Positions 1 to 9,651 of a DNA stretch of 64,000 bases are shown one piece after another. The position numbers and the translations under genes are program-made. The stretch covers positions 744,001 to 808,000 of the forward strand of contig CM030862.1 in assembly GCA_018105865.1 (NCBI GenBank). Direction: 5' to 3'. Below the pieces are notes generated by a model. That model searched no databases. It saw only the letters and a program-made list of their open reading frames with translations, and had not been told where the DNA came from. The stretch's first letter is position 1; the number at the start of each line of letters is the position of its first letter. The stretch is from Metaphire vulgaris (lineage: Eukaryota; Annelida; Clitellata; Crassiclitellata; Megascolecidae).

Positions 1-579
1 TCAATTCGAATCTCCGACATAAATTTAGGCCACGGACAGACTATACAGTATATACACTATAGACCATACACGCATCCGACTCAACTTACCGACTAGAGGC
101 TCCTGCGACGAACGAAATCAGGAACAAGACATATCGTACTACTACTACTACATACACACTACATTATAATAATAGCCGAGAAAGAGAGAGAGAGACTACT
201 ACACTATAGTGTGTCGACGGTCTGAAATTATGTAAGAGAGAGGAGAGAGATAGATCTGGGGAGCGTTGCATAAGCGCCGGCGACAGAGACGGAGACAGAG
301 ACCGCGGGCGCTTGGCCCTTGTGCGCCTACGCCGACCGACCGCGAAGGATCGGCGGCGTCTTTGTAGGAGACGGGTCGCTGTTTATTGATCCGCTCCGTG
401 GCAGGCGAAAGAAACGCGAATTTTCGTGCATTCAGTCCGGCGAAACATTACCACCGCGCCCACTCGTCCAGGGCTCCAGGTTTCCACGCAGCCGCAGCGA
501 CCGCGGTTGTATACAGCGAATTCGACCATTGCGTGCAGGGTGGAGCAATACAACCGGTACCACACCATGTTTCGTCGTT
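1..579. other. No gene recognised; purine-rich then GC-rich sequence
   Basis: Positions 180-310 are rich in GAGA and GACAGAGA runs, and 290-560 is noticeably GC-rich. The open frames here have no recognisable motif and no convincing splice pattern. It could be a promoter or untranslated first exon of an unseen gene, but nothing in the sequence establishes that. Confidence 0.3.
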
Positions 580-755
580 CAGGGGCGTAGCGACGGAGGG
601 GGGTATATCGGTGTATATACCCCCCAAAATCAGACTACCTTAAAATTTTTAATGTGTTTTATAAGATTTTCAAAGCTTTTGAAGATCACAATCTCATTAT
701 ACCCAAATCCCAATCACATTATACTCCTCAAATAAAATTCCTGGCTACGCCCCTG
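580..755. mobile_element. Short inverted-repeat element (CAGGGGCGTAGC ends)
   Basis: The segment starts CAGGGGCGTAGC and ends GCTACGCCCCTG, a 12-bp perfect terminal inverted repeat, with a non-coding AT-rich interior. The ends match the many CAGTGGCGTAGC elements elsewhere in the window. The 8 bp on each side do not match, so no clean target duplication is visible. Confidence 0.6.
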
Positions 756-985
756 GTTTCGCTGTAAATATTTTCACGATCCCTGGATAGAAATGCATGC
801 GGTTCAGTAGTGTAAGCCTAATTTTGCAGTATTATGTCCGGAATGCAGCCATTTAAGTTTTCCTGCAAATTTCAAAGTACAGCGGCGCCACCTAGCGAAT
901 ACCAGGTTAGCCCTGTATGTATGAGCACGAATCCAAATAACAGATAAAAATAAGAAATGCACTGGAATCCTGTCTACCATTGAAG

Positions 986-1216
986 TAACCATGGGGCTCG
1001 GACCCCCTATTTGGCCTGGGAGCGATCGTGAGATTTGTGCAAAACGGTTGAGTAGTTGGGGGAGAGCAGGGGGTAGTATGAGAATGCTTGGGGAATAACG
1101 AAAGATGTTCAAAGCGCTCGAGATTGACACAACGTTTTCTTGCTTGTCAAGACTTTCACATAAACACCTGGAATGTTGACGCTCTCCCCTATTTCGCGAT
1201 CCTGGCTACGCCACTG
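986..1216. mobile_element. CAGTGGCGTAGC-family MITE, left end degraded
   Basis: The right terminus reads CCTGGCTACGCCACTG. The interior shares blocks with copies at 22150-22400 and 54105-54353, such as a GATTTGTGCAAAACGGTTGA-like stretch and a CTTGTCAAGACTTT-like stretch. The left terminus has decayed beyond recognition near 986. Confidence 0.6.
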
Positions 1217-1339
1217 CTGGCGAGAATGACTGCTTATTCTTCTTGGCGCTTTGTCTTGTTGCGTGCTGCCATTTAACGTCTTCAGTCCGTTCGATCGCTG
1301 GCAAGGTCCTTGCCCGTTGTCTAGGATTGTGGACAGTTG

Positions 1340-1519
1340 CAGTGTTTAATCTAGACTCCTGGACTCCGGGGGGGAACTGACAAAGCCGGGGGAATTCTGC
1401 TAGGGGCTGCTGTTAGTTGATGTAGTATGCCAAAATTTACGGGGGAATTTGAAATTTCCGAGGGGGAGCGGAGAAAGGGCAATTCCCCCCCCCCCGGAAA
1501 CGGCCAAGATTAAACCCTG
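1340..1519. mobile_element. CAGTGTTT-family MITE with perfect 8-bp TSD
   Basis: Left end CAGTGTTTAATCTAGAC and right end GATTAAACCCTG form inverted repeats around a G-rich/C-rich interior without coding capacity. GACAGTTG lies immediately on both sides (1332-1339 and 1520-1527). This uninterrupted copy is the reference for the nested copy at 24458-24848. Confidence 0.85.
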
Positions 1520-1701
1520 GACAGTTGTTTGAGTTCAGCTTCGGAGTTTTGGCTCTGTGAGTCGAGGAAGCGACAGACAGAGGCTCCTCCTCAACTGTTA
1601 CATCATTTGAATTCATTGCAGTTCTCTTGGGTGCGTTCTTTGAACCATGCCTAACGTATTTGAAACTTAATTCAAAGGCCATGCAGATCATTAGCACAAA
1701 A

Positions 1702-1870
1702 CATGGGCGCCCACAGAAATTTCTCCAGGAGGGGCAAAACACATCATTTTTAACACAATGGCCACGTTTAATATTTTAGCAAAATTTTCAAATTTCAAAA
1801 GTGAAACGTTGGTATTTGCATTTTCCAGGGGGCAAGTGCCCCCTCTTGCCCTAATGTGCTGGCGCCCATG
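1702..1870. mobile_element. CATGGGCGCC-family MITE with perfect 8-bp TSD
   Basis: Termini are CATGGGCGCC and GGCGCCCATG, and GCACAAAA flanks both ends (1694-1701, 1871-1878). The body carries GGGGCAAGTGCCCC-like inner repeats. The same body recurs at 2899-3062, 36900-37065 and, degraded, 43122-43371. Confidence 0.85.
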
Positions 1871-1879
1871 GCACAAAAC

Positions 1880-2898
1880 CTGAAGCAATTATTTACAATG
1901 CTATTTGTACATTTGCCACAAAGTTCAAAATATCCACCTAAAATAGAACATGAATAAAGTACTCAAAATAAACAGAAACTATTAAAGCGTTTCTTCACGA
2001 CAGCCAGGGACATATCCCGGCAATCAGCATTTGGGGATAGAACATTTTAAAAATTATACCACCCATAAATATGTTTAAACTCTAGTGACGACTTTTTTGC
2101 TTCCCATACTTTCTAGAACATTCAAGAAGCAAAGAAGCACAAACATTGGGAGTAATATTACCCCCTCATTAATTATTGGGTGGGACCGTGCCCCGCAGTT
2201 CCCCCCCATGATCTACGATGACAACAACATGGCAGGCATAAAATCATAACAAAACAGGACCAATAATTTAACATTATCCTAAATGCCGAGTGGCAACAGC
2301 GGGTTCTGTGGTGCCCAAGCCAGGCAGAAACAGTCCAACCAAGAAGTAAACAACACCGAGATAAATTCTAGCTAGATATATTGGGAATCCACTTCACTAG
2401 ATCTGTTCAAATTTCATTCAATTCGTGCCATAAATGATTACACTTCAATAGTTCATCTATTTGTCACAAAGTCCAAATAAATATGAAACTAAATTTGATG
2501 GAAAAGAAAATTGGCATTATGTAGATAAATGTGTGATTCAGTTATTAGTCATCCATCAAAATCTAGTTTAACCATACAAAGATCACATCATCAGGCATGT
2601 CCGTTTACCAGCACAGATTTCCTATGCTGAATCTAAAACACTGATTCACTTCTGGTCACAAGAGGGCAAGGATGGAAAACCGACTACAATACTGTCTCCT
2701 GCAAATCTTCTATTCTTCCTGATGCACATCAATGCTGGTGTACTACAATTCAAACAGTTTAGACAATCAATTAACTCCATGCTTCAAATCTCAATCAATC
2801 AGTAATTGGTTGGCTAAGTTTACTTACAAGAAAAGGATTAAATTCAATTATAAGACCGATTGCATAATAAATGCTTCAAAATAGTTATCATGAGCATA
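1880..2898. other. Non-coding AT-rich stretch, no gene seen
   Basis: No long open frame, no splice-linked exon and no inverted-repeat element was found here. It lies downstream of the minus-strand zinc-finger gene and may include its 3' flank. Confidence 0.4.
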
Positions 2899-3062
2899 CA
2901 TGGGTGCCCGCACATTAGGGCAAGAGGGGCACCTGCCCCCCTGGAAAATGCAAATACCAATATTTCACATTGAAATTTGAAAACCATGCTAAAATATTAA
3001 CCGTGCCCATTATGTTAAAATGTGTTTTGCCCCTCCTGGAAAAATTTATGTGGGCGCCCAAG
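2899..3062. mobile_element. CATGGGCGCC-family MITE with perfect 8-bp TSD
   Basis: Left end CATGGGTGCCCG, right end GGGCGCCCAAG. TGAGCATA precedes the element (2891-2898) and follows it (3063-3070). The interior aligns in opposite orientation with the copy at 1702-1870. Confidence 0.85.
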
Positions 3063-3186
3063 TGAGCATATACAAAACATCACAATGGACGGCTCAAACA
3101 GGAGGAGGGAGTTATGCCACAAGCAATTTTAGAAAATAATAAGATGCTAAGTATCCCTGTACGATCATCGCACAGATTGCTGCACA

Positions 3187-3588
3187 TTAAGTTGACGCAC
3201 CGTTTAAACCATGGCCATGAGATTCGCTCATGTGTTGAAGCAACAACGTGTAGCTGTAGAACATTCTAGCACAGTTCGCAAAATGGCAGAAGTAGACGGC
3301 CTGTGAGTCAACGCCAAACGGCTTGCCGTGTTTATCTCGCTGGTGTCGATAAAGATGGTCCTTTCTGAAGAAGCTCTTGTCACAGTCGGGGTACTGACAG
3401 ACAAATGGCTTTTTGTCAATGCAAAGTGGCCGGTCGTGTTTATGGTGTTGGTGTCGATTGAGATGGTCCTTTCTGTAGAAGGCCTTGTCACAGTTGTTGT
3501 ACTGACAAACAAACGACTTTTCCCTATCGCCATTTTGAGTTGAACCTTTATTTGGTCCTTCCTGGCTGTTGTTCTCCCAGTTTGACAA
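3187..3588 (-). CDS. Zinc-finger gene, terminal coding exon
   Basis: This exon starts after acceptor ttatttcttgcag and encodes the three C2H2 fingers, then a short Gly/His/Asn-containing tail and the stop. All zinc ligands are present in each finger. Confidence 0.8.
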   Translation of the reverse strand: MSNWENNSQEGPNKGSTQNGDREKSFVCQYNNCDKAFYRKDHLNRHQHHKHDRPLCIDKKPFVCQYPDCDKSFFRKDHLYRHQRDKHGKPFGVDSQAVYFCHFANCARMFYSYTLLLQHMSESHGHGLNGAST

Positions 3589-4117
3589 CTGCAAGAAATA
3601 AGCAATTTAAACAAAGCGTTGAAGATTTTTCTGCATTTTATCATTTGATAACAACAACAACAACATAGATAAATAACAACAACAAAATAATTAAAATAAA
3701 AAAAAATAATAATTAAGCAAAAACAGTATGCAGAAAAACAGCTGTCTTGGTGAAAATTATATATAGGATATAATATGCAAATGATGTGCTAGAAATCAAA
3801 GCCAGAAGAATAAAAGGCACAAATACTATGACGTGCTTCAATATCAGAAGAACTCATAAAACGAAAAAATTAATTTTATTCCAAATTCATAGACACCGAA
3901 TTTAGTACAATGATGGCAAGAAATAGCATCTTAGAACCAAAAAGAATATATATACAATTCAACAAAGTAAAATGCAGCAAAATACTCAGCTAAGCAGCAG
4001 CAGCAAATTGCTAATTTATGATGCATAGGAATCATTTGGAAATGTTGGGACATGGCAAGTGGAAATCTTTCATATCTAACTATGGCCACCATGCAGGCAG
4101 AAAGTGAAGAAGAAGAA

Positions 4118-4151
<34 letters not shown>

Positions 4152-5082
4152 ATGAACCATTTCCTCGAAAACAAACCTCTTGACAGTCTTCCTGCTCCGT
4201 TTCATCATCTTCATTCTCCCAAGAGACAGCTGTAGGTATTGGATAACTAAATACTCCATCTGTTTGCCACTGGTGATTATCAGAGCTAAAGACTGACGAA
4301 GCAGAAGCAGTGTTTACTGTCACAGGCGCAACGGACTCGATGTACTTTCTTTTACCAGGCGAATGGCGATAGCCATGTATTCTGCCGATGTCTGATCTTA
4401 CTTCTTTTTCACCTTCTACTTTGACAATCATCCCCGAAGTGTTCGTATTGACAGGAACATCAAACAGTTTTGAACCACACGATCCACTTGTGGACCGATC
4501 GAAACCAACCAATTCATTACTGGCTTCAAAGCTTCGGTCGGGTTGCGATTTAAGGTTTATTCGGTCTTTGCAATCATTCAAAGCATCAGAATCGATCCAT
4601 ACGACCTCGCTCGACTTAGTCTCTGAGCCAAATACTTTGCCAATCGCATTCTGGTCTTCCGTGCCAATTTTTGACGACTCCTGCTGCGTTGCACTCCAAG
4701 CACTAGCATCTTTTTCCCATTCCTCCAGTTCCTGCTTCACTGCCTGAACATCCATCTTCGAGCGTTTATGGACAGCCTTCGATCCAGACCGTGGAGATGG
4801 CGCGTTATCTACAGACAGCACCAAAGATTCGTTGAGCTCGGCAACTGGCGCTGGAACCAGTCTTGTCTCAGTGTCTCTTCCTGCAGACACGTTCCTTCTC
4901 GAATGCGCTGGTGATTCTGGAAATGTCTCGTCCATATGCACGATGAAGATGTTGTTGCTGTCGATCGTGATGCCCAGAAGTCCTTGGATCTTCAGTTCGT
5001 TTTTGAAGCCGAGACCACTTTTACACAGAAGAGCAATGGTGTCCACAAGAAGAACTCTCAATCTCTCCTGCTCTGGCTTCAT
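3187..5082 (-). CDS. Three-finger C2H2 zinc-finger protein (two coding exons)
   Basis: Two minus-strand exons join in phase 0: 5082-4177 (donor GAG|gtttgt) and 3588-3187 (acceptor cttgcag). The predicted protein has about 435 residues. The first 50 residues form a compact hydrophobic block (LLVDTIALLC, then GLLGITIDSNNIFIVHMDE), conserved-looking but not one I can name. Residues 60-300 are acidic and serine-rich, probably disordered. Residues about 328-423 hold three fingers, each with C-x4-C-x12-H-x4-H spacing; fingers 1 and 2 are near duplicates (FxRKDHLxRHQ). The likely role is nuclear DNA binding; the target is unknown. The ATG at 5082 is the first in this frame, but the frame stays open upstream, so a further 5' exon is possible. 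Confidence 0.75.
3589..4176 (-). other. Intron of the zinc-finger gene
   Basis: The AT-rich intron begins (minus strand) with gtttgt at 4176 and runs through a GAT repeat at about 4118-4150. It contains no other recognisable feature. Confidence 0.6.
4177..5082 (-). CDS. Zinc-finger gene, N-terminal coding exon
   Basis: This exon encodes 302 residues: the hydrophobic N-terminal block followed by a long Ser/Glu/Asp-rich region. It ends in phase 0 at GAG|gtttgt, matching the phase-0 start of the finger exon. Confidence 0.7.
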
Positions 5083-5477
5083 AGTGACACTAAACCAAAG
5101 ATTACAACATCGAAGTAACTATACATTCCTGCTTAAGGTCAATAATCTCAGATTTCAGGTACACAGAACAGTTCCTATATTGTTATCATATAGTAATGAT
5201 ATCATACCATATCTAGCATGTATCAATGTACTTTCATTTGGTTGGAATCTTATTTTTTGATTCATAATTGACATCTAAACTCTGTTATCTTTTACCTACT
5301 TCTCTTATCGCAGACTCCATTACCAGTGCAAGTCATTGCATTGCTGCGATATTGATTGACTGTTCACACTAACATTGGATGGCACTGCAGTTGCTGCACG
5401 AGTCGAAATACAACGTGACTCATTAATTTCTACATCTGGTCAAAAGCAATGACCTTATGTACATTGGCTATCCTCTG

Positions 5478-5643
5478 CAGTGGCGGCTCCACGGGGGGGG
5501 CGTGCCCCTTATTGAGTGCCTGGCCCCCCAGTTGGGAACCTATACTTAATGCTACATACATTAAACAACAAATGGTTGGCCCCCATGATTAGAAGTTGCC
5601 ACCCCAACGGCCCCCCACTTGCCAAATCCTAGAGCCGCCACTG
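5478..5643. mobile_element. CAGTGGCGGCT-family MITE with perfect 8-bp TSD
   Basis: Termini CAGTGGCGGCTC and GAGCCGCCACTG are inverted repeats. ATCCTCTG flanks both sides (5470-5477, 5644-5651). The body, with a GGCCCCCAGTTGGGA-like block and an AAACAACAAATGGTTGG-like block, recurs at 26002-26188, 61800-61992 and 62490-62679. Confidence 0.9.
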
Positions 5644-5651
5644 ATCCTCTG

Positions 5652-6417
5652 CAATTAGGAGTTTTCGGACGATTTTTGTCTCACAATAATACTGTAGTAC
5701 TACTAGATTAGACTTAATTCGGACCTCTTTCTGTTTCATTTTTTATAGTGCGCCATGCTGCCTCCACACTCCCTTTCTGACTGAGCTCTGAAAACGACTT
5801 TGCCCAGCTGACCACTAAACTTTGGCAATAGCTATTTAAATCGTAGATTATGCACCTAAAGTAAGCAGCTACCACGGTACCTGCACTGAAAGCGCTATAA
5901 TAATTCACGAGACTACTTACTTATCGAAGGGCCTTGTGGGCGAAAAGTTCCGAGCAGGGCTATTTCTAGGATTGTGAATTTGGGGGTGTCGACCTCAAAT
6001 TAGGGGGTGTGTCCGGAGCTAATTAGTATGCATTTTGTATGCATACCATTGCCACAGTTCCAAATTTGGAGGGGGTGTCGACCTCAAATTGGGGGGTGTT
6101 GGGTGGGATAAGACTAATTAAGTAGGATTAAACAACCTTAATGTTTTAAACGATGAAGATGAAAACGTCTTCTGCAATAATGACTTTTCTAAATAAAGTA
6201 TAAAATATATTTCAAATAAATATGCACTACGCAACAAACGAAACAAATTTCCGTGTGGGCATCAAAACAAATTTATTTAGCGCAATGTTTATCTCACAGT
6301 CCTGGTTTATCTTAAAAGATTTTTTGTAGCTCAATAGTTTGTTGTTTCGATTTTTCTGAAGTTGAGAAATATACGAGCAAAACAGGACTATATTTATTAG
6401 TTTATTTTTAAATTAAA
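5652..6417. other. Non-coding, with a repeated GGGGGTGTCGACCTCAAATT block
   Basis: A block reading GGGGGTGTCGACCTCAAATT occurs twice in direct orientation, near 5982 and 6072, about 90 bp apart. No gene is visible. The segment lies in the spacer between the divergent zinc-finger and macro-domain genes. Confidence 0.4.
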
Positions 6418-6490
6418 GATGGCAGAGTGGATAACGCGCTGGAGTGGTAGGCTGAATGGCTGATGGAGCGGGTTCAAGCCCCGTTAGCAC
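6418..6490 (+). mobile_element. tRNA-derived SINE head
   Basis: The sequence has a pol III box A-like motif (GAGTGGATAACGCGCTGG) and a box B motif (GGTTCAAGCCC) at tRNA-like spacing. It cannot fold as a complete tRNA gene. A second copy of the same head, with the same GGTAGGCTGA-like linker, lies in reverse orientation at 48092-48151. The 3' limit of this copy is unclear and may extend past 6600. Confidence 0.6.
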
Positions 6491-6599
6491 CCCTAGTGAC
6501 TTTCACATAGACAGTAGTGCCTCCTAAGCCACTTTAAATTACGCCGAGTAATTCCTGAGCAATAATTATTAATTCAATTGAGGCATGGTAATTTATACT

Positions 6600-7256
6600 G
6601 TAGCATTTTGTTTGTTTCAAACTGAGAATATTCTAAACAAAATACTACATAATAAATAGCCGCGCTAAAAATTGTCGGCAATGCACTAATGCCAAGATTA
6701 GGGAGTCTGATAGACGCCTGCCAAGAACCAGAGGTGATTTAAACTTTGAAAGGCCATAGATAAAGGCCAAAGGTCACAGTGCAGATGGCGCCTTAAATTG
6801 TGTTTGGGCTATAAATATTTACTTGGGCTTAAATTTAAACCGTCAGATCATTAAGACGTTTTGAGTTACTTCAACGTAATTGACTAGTTTTTAAAAATTA
6901 AAAGGTTGAAATTACGGCTGTAATATGTTGTAATATGTTGTATAAGGGATCCGCATGTCAAAAGTGATACGGCAGCGACTATATTCTATTCGGTGAGATT
7001 TTGTAGTTTTCGGAAATCGTATCTCGCTACTAAATCTAGAGGTAAATCACGTATCTTTCGTTTTCGTTTTCATGGTCTACCTTGCTGCTTCCTCACTCTG
7101 ATGTTTGACATTGGACGTACCGGTTGACTGCTTAACTTTGGCTATATAACTATAGAAAACGCTATATAAATTAACGAGATGTTACTTGTGATTTTTGAAC
7201 TTTGAAATAACATCACAAGATCACAAGGGAGGTGAAATGTTGCTGGTCAAGGCATG
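6600..7256. other. AT-rich intergenic sequence, no gene seen
   Basis: Short open frames only, with no recognised repeat. The stretch lies upstream of the macro-domain gene. Confidence 0.4.
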
Positions 7257-7495
7257 CAGTGGCGTAGCAACATGATCGGTGGCCCGTGGCGAAAAACGGG
7301 AAGGGGGCCCTTCCCAGAGGAGTTTGCAAAAATGTTGACGATCTTTTTTTATTTTTTTGCTCGTCTTGAGCTTTTCATGTGAAACTATATCGCGAAAAAG
7401 TTTAGCCACCTTTTTTGTACTCGGGTCGGGGGCCCTTTGCAGGTCGGGGGCCCTTGGCATTTGGCCACCCTGTCCATGTGGCTGCTACGCCCCTG
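7257..7495. mobile_element. CAGTGGCGTAGC-family MITE with perfect 8-bp TSD
   Basis: Left end CAGTGGCGTAGCAACATG, right end CATGTGGCTGCTACGCCCCTG. AAGGCATG flanks both sides (7249-7256 and 7496-7503). Confidence 0.88.
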
Positions 7496-7592
7496 AAGGC
7501 ATGGCAAAACCATGTCTTTTTATCTTGTGCACAGATTTCTAGGTACTTTCCCGTTATCTGAAGTGTAATATTTTTCGGTCGGGAACCTGACT

Positions 7593-7656
7593 CTAACCAT
7601 AACCATAACCCTAACCATAACTCTGACCTTAACCTAACCCTAACCTTAACCCTAAC
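7593..7656. repeat. Degenerate telomere-like (CCCTAA)n array
   Basis: About 64 bp are made of CTAACC-type units (CCCTAAC, CCTAAC, CATAAC, CTTAAC variants). This matches the metazoan TTAGGG telomere repeat in interstitial, decayed form. Confidence 0.7.
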
Positions 7657-7972
7657 ACCAACTACACCATCCTTCTACTGGTGTCCGGATAACGAGAAAG
7701 AACCGATTTCTAAGATCAGTAAGCCACTTGCGATGTTATCTATGGTGTGTGACTAACCCACATCGGTCTGAGGAAAAGTATGTGCTGATAGAACCAAAAA
7801 TGACTCTAGCAATCTTGGAATTAGTTCTATTCCTGGAATTAATTAATTAGAAATATTGTTTGAGTGGATATGTTTCAGGTGATTTAGCATAGATTTCAAA
7901 GATTGAGATTATCATGGACTTCAGTGTTTCAATTTGATTCCTAATTATTCGTGTTGATGCTTATTGCAGACC

Positions 7973-9479
7973 ATGTCAGGATTGCCGATAGAAGTTTCTG
8001 TGTCTGTAAAAGCAGATGTTCTGAAGCTTTTGGAGCAAAACGGCATCATGCTCAAAACCTTCATAGAGATGAAAAACCTTGAACCACCTGTTGCTATTGA
8101 AGTGGGTGGATTTTCTCTGGATGTTTGCAAAATGACTGGGAGTCTGGAGAGTATTGAAGCTGTCAGGAAAGCACTTAAGGCAGAGATGCAGAAGATTTCA
8201 ACAATGCCCAAAACAGACACAGTCTCTTCACAGTTTCACGCTGCATTTTCAACACGTGAGGTTGATAAAGCAGAAAATTCTGACGTAAGGACAATCGAAT
8301 CTAAGACAGAGTTAGAATCAAATGAAAATTCTGATTCAGTTGGTATTCCTGCAAGTAGCTCCAGTATGAATGAAGTAATGGTAAGTGAAAAATGTCCAAA
8401 AAGAGTTCGTAAACTAAAGATCTCTGAGCCAAAACCTCTTGATTTGCCGCCACCCAATACTGCTTCAACACCTGATTCCAAATTTGCATTGCAGAGTGAA
8501 GAAAAAAATGCACTTGGAAAGGACATAATTAGCCAATCTTCCTCAATGAAAGCTGTTCTTACTAATGAAGAAATTATTAGTCTGGTTAAGGCTGATCAGT
8601 TAGTTGAAGTTGTTGTTGAAAAAGAGAATCATAATTACATGATGATGCAGTTCAAGGATGATATAAATAAATATTTCACAAATATTTTTGAATACGAAGA
8701 AGATGGAAGACATAAAGTTGCACTTGAACTTAAGGTAAATACTCGAAGTGCCAAAGCTGATGCTATCAAAAGATATAATTCTTATTTGGGCCGCTTTTGC
8801 TGTGAAACGTACCAACTCTCCAATTCAGTGGAAAGTAGTGTGTTGGAAAGTGTTGCAGGGGTGGCAGGAATTGAACATGTGTCAATTGTAGTCTGTGATG
8901 ATAACAGAAGTTTTAAATTATTTGGGAGCAAAAAAGATATAGAATTGATGAAGCTGCATATAAAGAAACAGTTGGATTATGGAAAACAACAAGATGGTCA
9001 GTGGCAGTGTGCATCTGGAAAGAAGAAACGCACGAAAAAGGCAGCTTATCATTTTGTAATGAAAGATGGCAAAGCATTTCCAGTGTCTATGCAGTTGTCA
9101 GAATCAGATAGAAAGTCGAGCCTTGAGGTCAAATTCGTTGAGTGGAAGAATGAATTAGCAGTAGACATTCTTGTAGTTGCAGTAGATAGCAAGATGACTT
9201 ATGACAAAGATAGAAGAACAGTTCAGTTACCAACTGACCTTAAAAGTTTCTTAAACAGCAAGAATGTATCACTGATGAATTTAGTGCCAGAAACTGCACC
9301 AAAGGACCTTAAAAAGATTAGGAAAATTCTTCATATTGTTCTTATGGAAACATTTGATGAAAATTTTGCAGCAGATGTGGTGACATTGGAAAGTAGGCTG
9401 AAGGATGGTATCATTAAATGTATAAATTATGCAAACAAAGAAAAGTATTCAACTTTGGCTATTCCACTTCTTTGTCCAG
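7973..9479 (+). CDS. Macro-domain gene, coding exon 1
   Basis: This exon encodes residues 1-502 plus the first base of a Gly codon. The start ATG (ACCATGTCAGG) has a favourable context and lies just after a probable 3' splice site. Unspliced translation would run on for about 26 unrelated residues. Confidence 0.75.
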
Positions 9480-9612
9480 GTATAACATTTGTTCAATGCA
9501 TTATTGCCATTATTACCCAGCACATTGATCGTTGTAGGATATACTGTTTGTTTTTTTAGTTGTAAGGTGTCCTAGTAGTACTTGTACGATATGCCACCAT
9601 AATCAGTTCATG

Positions 9613-9651
<39 letters not shown>

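Noticed and set aside
319..735. Open frame of 138 codons on the plus strand
   Set aside because: No ATG at its start, no recognisable motif, and it runs into a MITE; composition fits chance in GC-rich DNA.
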